Source of the DNA: Acidobacteriota bacterium
GTDB taxonomy: Bacteria; Acidobacteriota; Polarisedimenticolia; JAPUIV01
Assembly (NCBI GenBank): GCA_027296665.1
Contig: JAPUIV010000016.1
Location: 1 to 11,933, forward strand
DNA: 11,933 nt
Direction of reading: 5' to 3'
A program made the position numbers and the translations under genes. Below the pieces are notes generated by a model. The model made no database searches. It was not told where the DNA came from and saw only the letters and a list, made by a program, of their open reading frames with translations. This document shows positions 6,798 to 11,933 of this stretch, in pieces. Each line of letters opens with the position of its first letter. The stretch's first letter is position 1.

Positions 6798-7880
6798 TCA
6801 GGTCTTTAAAAGGCGGCTGGATAGCGCGAATGTTGCCAGCAGGAGCGCGGCAAAGGCGAAGCAGAACGGCGCCAGTTCCGCCGGGCCCGCTCCGAAGGCG
6901 AGCATGGAATTGACTCCCTGCATCGCCCACCCGGTGGGGATGAAGTCGGCGATTCTCCGCATGGTCGGGCCGACAATCTCGAGGGGCCACCACAATCCGC
7001 CCAGCGGCGACAGGATCATGGCGGACCAGATGGCGATGCTGATCGCCTTGTCGGGGTCCCGGACCATGGTGCCGATGAGGATCCCGATCGAAGCGGAGGT
7101 CATCGCGAAGAGGCTCATGAAGAGAATGAAGAACCAGTTGCGCTGGGCCCACTGGATATGGAAGATCCAGGTGCCGATCATCAGAAGGTAGATGATCTGG
7201 ATCCAGCCGACGGTGAAGCGGCTCAGAAGTTTTCCCAGGATGATGTCCCGTTTCCTGACCGGCGCCAGGGCGATCCTGCGGAGGCGCCCGCTGGCGCGGT
7301 CCTCAGCGATGGTCGATCCCCCGATGAGAAGATTCATGAAGACGAACATGACCATGTAGGCGGCGACGCTCCTCTGGAATCCCGAAGTGGCCTCCCGGTG
7401 GCCGATTCCCAGGTCGAGCCGGGTCAGGCGGATCGGATCGTCGTTATTTCGGGCCGGGTTTCCTGGCCCGACGCCTCCCAGGAACAGGCGGGTCAAGGCC
7501 TTATGGATCTTGAATTGCAGGGAGCGTTCCTGCGCCGATTCTTCCTTTCCCGTCCGCAGGACCAGTTGGATCGGATCCCCTGCCCGCAGAGCCTCGACCG
7601 ACCCGTCAGGGATCACCAGGGTGCGGCCCTGTTCCGGGAGGGAGCCGACCCGCTCCACTTCCACATCCTCTTGCCGGAGATACGCCTCGATTTGCTCCGC
7701 CACCTCCCCGGTGGAATCGGTGTTGAGGATGGCAACCCGCAGGGGAACGGGTTCGGCTGGTTTCATCAGGATCCCGAAGAAGGTGATGAACAGGACCGGG
7801 CCAATGAAGATCCAGAACACCGCCTCCCGCTCCCGGAGAAGCTGCTTCCACTCGTTCACCGCGATCACCCAAGCAATCAT
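6798..7880 (-). CDS. ABC-2 type exporter permease (last gene of operon)
   Basis: This 360-residue membrane protein is one half of the transmembrane channel of an ABC exporter. One membrane span lies at about 20-39. A soluble domain outside the membrane (about 47-165) contains the strand-like LRVAILNTDST. A C-terminal block of about five spans follows. The coupling segment EDRASGRLRRIALAP, followed closely by GKLL, is typical of ABC-2 permeases, as is the region near the GGLWWPLEIVG and FIPTGWAM motifs. The start codon is 7 nt beyond the stop of the preceding permease gene, with AGGA about 10 nt upstream, so the two are very likely cotranscribed and translationally coupled. The pair probably forms a heterodimer served by the ATPase at the head of the operon. 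The substrate is unknown; drug, sodium and lipid-linked exporters all use this architecture. Confidence 0.86.
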   Translation of the reverse strand: MIAWVIAVNEWKQLLREREAVFWIFIGPVLFITFFGILMKPAEPVPLRVAILNTDSTGEVAEQIEAYLRQEDVEVERVGSLPEQGRTLVIPDGSVEALRAGDPIQLVLRTGKEESAQERSLQFKIHKALTRLFLGGVGPGNPARNNDDPIRLTRLDLGIGHREATSGFQRSVAAYMVMFVFMNLLIGGSTIAEDRASGRLRRIALAPVRKRDIILGKLLSRFTVGWIQIIYLLMIGTWIFHIQWAQRNWFFILFMSLFAMTSASIGILIGTMVRDPDKAISIAIWSAMILSPLGGLWWPLEIVGPTMRRIADFIPTGWAMQGVNSMLAFGAGPAELAPFCFAFAALLLATFALSSRLLKT

Positions 7881-7887
7881 GCCGCGA

Positions 7888-9153
7888 TCATCCTATTTTG
7901 AGGCGCCGCCCCTCGGCGCGGATGGCGGTCCACAGGAAGATGGTTGCCCAGATCCAGGTGGTGATGACATGGGAACCGATCTCGCCGAGGGAGCGATGGT
8001 GAACCAGGACATCGATGATCCCCTGCTGGGCGGCCCCGTTGGGGATACGGAAGGCGAGGGCCTGGAAAAATGGGGGGTAATTTTCCGCCGGTATGAAGGT
8101 GCCGCCGAGCAGGGCGAGGAACATGATGATGACGCCGGCCGCGAACGAGGCGCCGCGGTCCGTTTTCGCCATCCCGATGATGGTGAGCTGGAGTCCGGCG
8201 ATGAAGACCGAGACGCCCAGGGTCAGGATCAATAGGGAGAGAGGATCGCGAAGTTGGATCCCGAACACCAGGCTGGCCAGGAACCCCACAACCAGGAGGA
8301 GGACGAACAGCGCCGCGACGAGGTACAGGATGCCCCCGAAAAGGATCGAGCCTCTCGAGGCGCGAGTCATCAGGATCCTCCTCTGAAGACCCCTCATCCG
8401 GTCCCTGAGGAGGCGGACCGCCAGGATCTGGCTGATGAAGAAAAGGGCGAAGATGAGCAGGCCGGGAAAAATGAAGGCGAAAAACCGCCCCGGCGTCGAA
8501 CCGGACACGGCCGGCTCTCCGGACCGATCGGGTCTTTGCAGCTTCACCTCGAGATCCTGGAGACTGCCTAGCTTGCCGAACTTCTGAAAGCCCTGGAAAA
8601 ACTGCACCGCGACGCGGGCCACCCCCTCTTCGGAGGTAGGGACATCACCCTCGGTGAAGGACTTGATCGTTTTCAACGGTTCGGCCACTTCCCCGTACAG
8701 CTGGTTGGCGATCAGGACCAGCATCTCCAGGGCGCTCGCCGCGATCTGGGGAGAGAAGGTCTGGACCGGGTTCCCGTAGAACTGGATCTCCGCTTCTTGT
8801 CCATCCAGGAGGTGGCTCCCGAATCCGGCCGGGGTGACCACCAGCGCAGAGGCCTGGTTCTTCTGGAACATCCGTTTCGCCTCCTCCCGGTCACCGACGG
8901 AACGTGCCTGGATGAATTCCCTCATCTGGTCGGCGGACAAGGCCTGGAACAGGAACCGGGAGGCGAGGGAGTCATCCTCATCGAGAAACAGGATCTGCAC
9001 CGGGGGAAGCTTTCCCACCGCCACGGTCTTCCCGAAGGCGGCGTACTCGATGAGCGCCAGGGTGAAAGGCACGGCGATCAACAGCAGGAGAAGGCCCGGT
9101 TTGCGGATCACCCGTTTGAGATGGTGGCTGGCGATGAGAAGTGCGGCCCTCAT
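7888..9153 (-). CDS. ABC-2 type exporter permease (middle gene of operon)
   Basis: This 421-residue protein shares the architecture of the next permease but little obvious sequence. A membrane span at 21-40 is followed by a long extracytoplasmic domain (about 48-220), larger than in its partner. Five spans follow, at about 224-246, 270-298, 303-327, 336-354 and 392-412. The layout of one span, a big outer domain and five spans marks the ABC2_membrane_3-like subclass. The segment after the second span (RLLRDRMRGLQRRILMTRAS) is the expected cytoplasmic coupling region, and GGTFIPAENYP is a recognisable ABC-2 motif. It begins 18 nt after the ATPase stop and has only a modest ribosome binding site, suggesting coupling to the ATPase. 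The outer domain could dock a partner or gate the substrate; no adaptor (HlyD-type) gene lies beside it. Confidence 0.85.
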   Translation of the reverse strand: MRAALLIASHHLKRVIRKPGLLLLLIAVPFTLALIEYAAFGKTVAVGKLPPVQILFLDEDDSLASRFLFQALSADQMREFIQARSVGDREEAKRMFQKNQASALVVTPAGFGSHLLDGQEAEIQFYGNPVQTFSPQIAASALEMLVLIANQLYGEVAEPLKTIKSFTEGDVPTSEEGVARVAVQFFQGFQKFGKLGSLQDLEVKLQRPDRSGEPAVSGSTPGRFFAFIFPGLLIFALFFISQILAVRLLRDRMRGLQRRILMTRASRGSILFGGILYLVAALFVLLLVVGFLASLVFGIQLRDPLSLLILTLGVSVFIAGLQLTIIGMAKTDRGASFAAGVIIMFLALLGGTFIPAENYPPFFQALAFRIPNGAAQQGIIDVLVHHRSLGEIGSHVITTWIWATIFLWTAIRAEGRRLKIG

Positions 9154-9171
9154 GGATCCATTCCCGATCCC

Positions 9172-10098
9172 CTAATCGCGGAGTTCCCGGCCGGTCAGTT
9201 TGATGAACAGGTTCTCGAGGCTCGGCTGGCGGATGGCGACCTCGCGGACCTCCCCGACCGCCCCGATCTTCTCCAGTATCGAGGAGACCTGCCGTTCCGC
9301 GTTTGCCAGGCTGAAGAGGATTTCCTCTTCGGTCATTTTGATGATCTCAACGCCCGGAAGGGAGCTGAGATCGGGAGGCCCCGCATCGGGACGGAAGGTC
9401 CCGCGGAGGGCCACGATCTCCCGTTCCCCCGCCGCCTGCTTCAGTTGCGCCAAGGTACCCTCGGCGAGGATGGCGCCGTGGTCGATGATGGCGATCCGAT
9501 CGCAGAGCCTCTCTGCCTCATCCATGTAATGGGTGGTGTAGACCACCGCCGTCCCTTCCTTGGCGATCGAACGGATGAGGTCCAGGATGGCGGCGCGGGT
9601 CTGGGGATCGAGGCCCACGGTAGGCTCATCGAGGAGGAGGACCTTCGGCCGGTGCAGGATCCCGGCGGCGATGTTCAGGCGCCGCAGCATGCCGCCCGAA
9701 AAACGCTCCACCGGTTCCCGGGACCTGTCGGCCAGGCTCATGCGGGTGAGAACGCCGTCGACCCGGGCCTTCAACTCCCGGCCCCTGAGCCCGTACAGCT
9801 GGCCGAAGAACCCCAGGTTGTCGCGGGCCGAGAGCTCCTTGTACAGCGTCACTTCCTGGGGCACGACTCCCAGGTGGCGCCTCGCTTCCACCGGCGCCCG
9901 GATCACGTCCACACCGTTGAGGAACGCTTCGCCGGAATCGGGGATCACGAGTCCGCAGAGGACCCCTATGGTGGTCGTTTTCCCCGCCCCGTTCGGGCCG
10001 AGCAATCCGTAGATCTCCCCGGCCTCGACATGGAACGAGATCCCACGCAGGGCCTTGACCTCGCCGAAACTCTTGTTCAAATGGGAAATCCGGATCAT
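9172..10098 (-). CDS. ABC exporter ATP-binding protein (first gene of operon)
   Basis: This 308-residue cytoplasmic ATPase powers the two permeases downstream. All nucleotide-binding motifs are intact: Walker A GPNGAGKT (34-41), Q-loop Gln81, signature FSGGM (133-137), Walker B VLLLDEP (153-159) with Glu158, D-loop GLDP (162-165) and switch His190. The signature starts FSGG where LSGG is commonest, which is usual in DrrA/NatA-like exporters. After about residue 215 a C-terminal extension of some 90 residues resembles the accessory domain of that subclass. ATG 10098 has GGAGGAAGG directly upstream (10100-10108). Operon order is ATPase, permease, permease with gaps of 18 and 7 nt. It is divergent from the nitrilase gene with 75 bp between start codons. 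Confidence 0.93.
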   Translation of the reverse strand: MIRISHLNKSFGEVKALRGISFHVEAGEIYGLLGPNGAGKTTTIGVLCGLVIPDSGEAFLNGVDVIRAPVEARRHLGVVPQEVTLYKELSARDNLGFFGQLYGLRGRELKARVDGVLTRMSLADRSREPVERFSGGMLRRLNIAAGILHRPKVLLLDEPTVGLDPQTRAAILDLIRSIAKEGTAVVYTTHYMDEAERLCDRIAIIDHGAILAEGTLAQLKQAAGEREIVALRGTFRPDAGPPDLSSLPGVEIIKMTEEEILFSLANAERQVSSILEKIGAVGEVREVAIRQPSLENLFIKLTGRELRD

Positions 10099-10122
10099 AC
10101 CTTCCTCCCGCGGGAAAAACGG

Positions 10123-10128
10123 ATTCTA
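10123..10128 (-). promoter_or_regulatory. Possible -10 box of the ABC operon
   Basis: TAGAAT on the minus strand is a five-of-six -10 match about 25 nt before ATG 10098, which would give a leader of about 18 nt, as short as the others here. No clear -35 box is found 16-18 bp upstream; the spot is A-rich. The nitrilase promoter, which must lie in or near the same 75 bp, could not be assigned. Confidence 0.35.
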
Positions 10129-10173
10129 CCACATCGTGTTATCCTTTTTTGGTATCTGGAAAGGGAGAGAAGA

Positions 10174-11016
10174 ATGGCCGGAACGAAACGCCGGTGGACC
10201 GTGGCCGCGGTCCAGATGACCTCGACCGCCGATCGAGACGGGAATCTCGCCCTGGCGGAGAAACTTTTCCGGCGGGCCGCCTCCTCCGGCGCCGACCTGG
10301 TAGCCTTTCCGGAGAATTTCACCTACCTGCATTCGGAGGGCGGAAAGAACCCGTTCGCCGAGGACCTTCGCGGCGAGATGCTGGCCCGTTTGCGCGGATG
10401 GGCCCGGGAGATGGGATGTTTCCTCCTTGCCGGCTCTCTCCCCGAACGGATCCCGGGGCGAACCCGGGTGTTCAATACCTCGGTTCTGATCTCGCCTGGG
10501 GGAAGAATGGTCGCCAACTACCGGAAGATCCACCTGTTCGATATCGATCTACCCGGCCGGGTCTCCCTGAAGGAATCGAGCACGGTGGCCCCGGGGAACC
10601 GCGCGGTGGTCGCTTCCACTCCCCTCGGGAAGCTCGGGTTGTCGATCTGCTACGATCTCCGGTTTCCGGAACTGTACCGACGGTTGGCCCGGAAGGGGGC
10701 CCAGGTGATCTTCGTACCGTCCGCTTTCACCGCCTACACGGGGAGGTCGCACTGGATGCCGTTGTTGCGGGCCCGGGCCATCGAGAATCAATGCTGGGTG
10801 GTGGCACCGGCCCAGGTAGGCCGCCACAGCCGTGGCCGGGAATCATACGGCCACACCGTCATTCTCGATCCCTGGGGAGATGTCGTCGCTTTGAAGAAAA
10901 CCGGCCAGGGGCTTGCCTGCGCGGAAATTGATTTGGAGCGGTTGCGGAAAATCCGGAGCTCTCTGCCCAGCCTGAAGCATATGCGGCCCCACCTGTTCGG
11001 TTCCCGCCTCCATTGA
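10174..11016 (+). CDS. Carbon-nitrogen hydrolase, Nit1/Nit2-like amidase
   Basis: This 280-residue cytoplasmic enzyme belongs to the nitrilase superfamily and should hydrolyse a small amide. The catalytic triad is visible: Glu47 in AFPENFT, Lys118 in NYRKIHLFDIDLP, and Cys159 in LSICYDLRFPELYR. The KIHLFDIDLP and CYDLRFPELYR stretches are those of Nit1/Nit2-type amidases (deaminated glutathione or omega-amide substrates) rather than true nitrilases, and the length fits. The frame is open far upstream, to 8797, but that stretch is antisense to the ABC genes. ATG 10174, preceded by an AAGGGAGAG-type ribosome binding site, starts the conserved fold within ten residues, so it is the real start. 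The gene is divergent from the ABC operon and ends 13 bp from the convergent TPR gene. An omega-amidase role would clear by-products of glutamine-dependent transamination, but no sequence here ties it to the aminotransferase at 5187-6545. Confidence 0.9.
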   Translation: MAGTKRRWTVAAVQMTSTADRDGNLALAEKLFRRAASSGADLVAFPENFTYLHSEGGKNPFAEDLRGEMLARLRGWAREMGCFLLAGSLPERIPGRTRVFNTSVLISPGGRMVANYRKIHLFDIDLPGRVSLKESSTVAPGNRAVVASTPLGKLGLSICYDLRFPELYRRLARKGAQVIFVPSAFTAYTGRSHWMPLLRARAIENQCWVVAPAQVGRHSRGRESYGHTVILDPWGDVVALKKTGQGLACAEIDLERLRKIRSSLPSLKHMRPHLFGSRLH

Positions 11017-11029
11017 GGAAACCCTCCGA

Positions 11030-11933
11030 TCAACCGATTTTTCTTTTCAGACGGGCCATTCGCGCCTCGGTCCGGCGAAACAGATCCCGGAGTTCGGGGT
11101 CACAATCGTGCCAGAGTTCCAGGAACCGGGAATAGTGTTCGATCGCCTTTTCCGGTTCGCCGAGCCGTTCATGGATCGCCCCCCGTTTCCGGTGCGAGGG
11201 AGCCAGGAAGATCAGATCGTAAAGGGAATTTTCCGCGAACGAACCGAACCAGGGGATAGCTTCCCGGTGCCGGTCGAGATCGGTGAGCAGTTCCCCCCGG
11301 GCGAAACGTTCGAATGCCTGTGAGTAGAACGGGGAAAGCATGGCCTGATCGAATCTCGCTTCCATCCGGGCCTGCTCCAAGAGATGGAGAGCCTCCTCCA
11401 CCCGGTTCTCATGCCGCGCGGCCGTGGCCCTGAGGCTCAGGGCCAGGTCTGTGACCAGATGGCCCGATTCCTGCAAATCCCCCATCTTCTCCAGTTTCCC
11501 GGCCGCTGCCAGGGTCGCGTCCGGCGAGCCGAGACGGGCCGAGATCAGGCCGAGAAGATACACCCGGAGCTGCCGGTGCAAACCCTGGTGGGGATTGAGC
11601 CAGGTGCCGGGTTCTCCACTCTTCGAGGCAGTCTCTAGCGGTAGCTGTTGCAAGTCTGCATCGATCTTCCGGAGCTCGGCGGCCGGCACCTTCAGGAAGG
11701 GAGCGGCCGAAAGGAGGGCCCGGTATTCAAGCCCAATTACCGGATGAAGCTTCCGCGCGGCGTCGAGGTCTCGTTTGGCGGCCGTCCAGCGACCCCGTGC
11801 CAGCTCCAGGTGGGAGCGGAGAAGATAACCCCTGGCCCGCACCCCGGGCGCGCGGACCGGATCGGTGAGAACGCTGGTGAGCATTCCGGCGCCGTTAATA
11901 TCCCCGAGGTAGGCTCCAACAAAGAGCAGGACC
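11030..11933 (-). CDS. TPR-rich protein, 3' part (probable C-terminus of a larger protein)
   Basis: The frame is open from the right edge to the stop at 11030, so the gene is cut by the window; the first in-frame ATG inside (11884) has no good ribosome binding site and lies in continuous coding-like sequence, so it is probably internal. About 300 residues are visible. They are helical with tetratricopeptide-like pairs, for example LRSHLELARGRWTAAKRDLD near the start of the visible part, and AIHERLGEPEKAIEHYSRFLELW followed by DPELRD near the end. The last motif is one I associate with C-terminal TPR tails of Ser/Thr protein kinases and related regulators in Acidobacteriota. By family TPRs bind proteins; any kinase, TolB-like or transcription-factor domain would lie beyond the window. 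No catalytic motif is visible here. Confidence 0.75.
   Translation of the reverse strand, partial: VLLFVGAYLGDINGAGMLTSVLTDPVRAPGVRARGYLLRSHLELARGRWTAAKRDLDAARKLHPVIGLEYRALLSAAPFLKVPAAELRKIDADLQQLPLETASKSGEPGTWLNPHQGLHRQLRVYLLGLISARLGSPDATLAAAGKLEKMGDLQESGHLVTDLALSLRATAARHENRVEEALHLLEQARMEARFDQAMLSPFYSQAFERFARGELLTDLDRHREAIPWFGSFAENSLYDLIFLAPSHRKRGAIHERLGEPEKAIEHYSRFLELWHDCDPELRDLFRRTEARMARLKRKIG

Noticed and set aside
10139..10158. TTATCC and TATCTG as -10 boxes for the nitrilase gene
   Set aside because: No acceptable -35 box lies 16-18 bp upstream of either, so no promoter was assigned.
8797..10173. Long open frame continuous with the nitrilase, making a 739-residue protein
   Set aside because: It runs antisense to the ATPase and permease genes, whose motifs are intact. 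The nitrilase fold begins within ten residues of ATG 10174, which has its own ribosome binding site. Open antisense frames are expected at this GC content.
1..11933. tRNA, rRNA, CRISPR arrays, insertion sequences, toxin-antitoxin or defence genes
   Set aside because: No matching structures, repeats or protein motifs were seen. Every gap between genes is shorter than 300 bp and is accounted for in the feature list.

Overview
This window of about 12 kb is GC-rich (roughly 60% or more by eye), tightly packed bacterial chromosome. It holds eight protein genes and no RNA genes, CRISPR arrays, insertion sequences or phage genes. Two genes hint at Acidobacteriota or a neighbouring uncultured phylum: an exported protein fusing a TolB-like propeller to an amidohydrolase, and a TPR protein resembling the tails of acidobacterial Ser/Thr kinases. 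The tdh and aminotransferase proteins resemble Bacteroidota homologues. Placement is tentative because there is no rRNA or marker gene.

Layout from left to right: a repeat-bearing leader (1-50) and a promoter feed a hypothetical gene (162-797, +). Convergent to it is a large exported PD40/amidohydrolase (820-4044, -). A 131-bp divergent promoter region separates that gene from an SDR-type L-threonine 3-dehydrogenase (4176-5138, +). Convergent to tdh is a fold-type I PLP aminotransferase (5187-6545, -). Behind its 252-bp upstream region, which carries a promoter and an inverted copy of the left-edge repeat, lies a three-gene ABC-2 exporter operon transcribed leftward (ATPase 9172-10098, permease 7888-9153, permease 6798-7880). 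Divergent from the ATPase is a nitrilase-superfamily amidase (10174-11016, +). Convergent to that is the 3' part of a TPR gene (11030 to the right edge, -), cut by the window.

The genes form short, independently promoted units rather than one pathway. Tdh, the aminotransferase and the nitrilase all plausibly act on amino acids or amides. The propeller/amidohydrolase would act outside the cytoplasm. The ABC exporter has no recognisable substrate. The most consistent signal outside the genes is promoter layout: four transcription units start with a TTG-type -35 and a TAnnnT -10 exactly 17 bp apart, followed by short leaders. These promoters, with good ribosome binding sites, move several starts well inside the longest open frames. 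I found no convincing evidence of an undescribed multi-gene system. The less ordinary items are a short GC-rich repeat shared by two intergenic regions, an unplaced 211-residue protein, and tdh lying beside an aminotransferase with no kbl in view.
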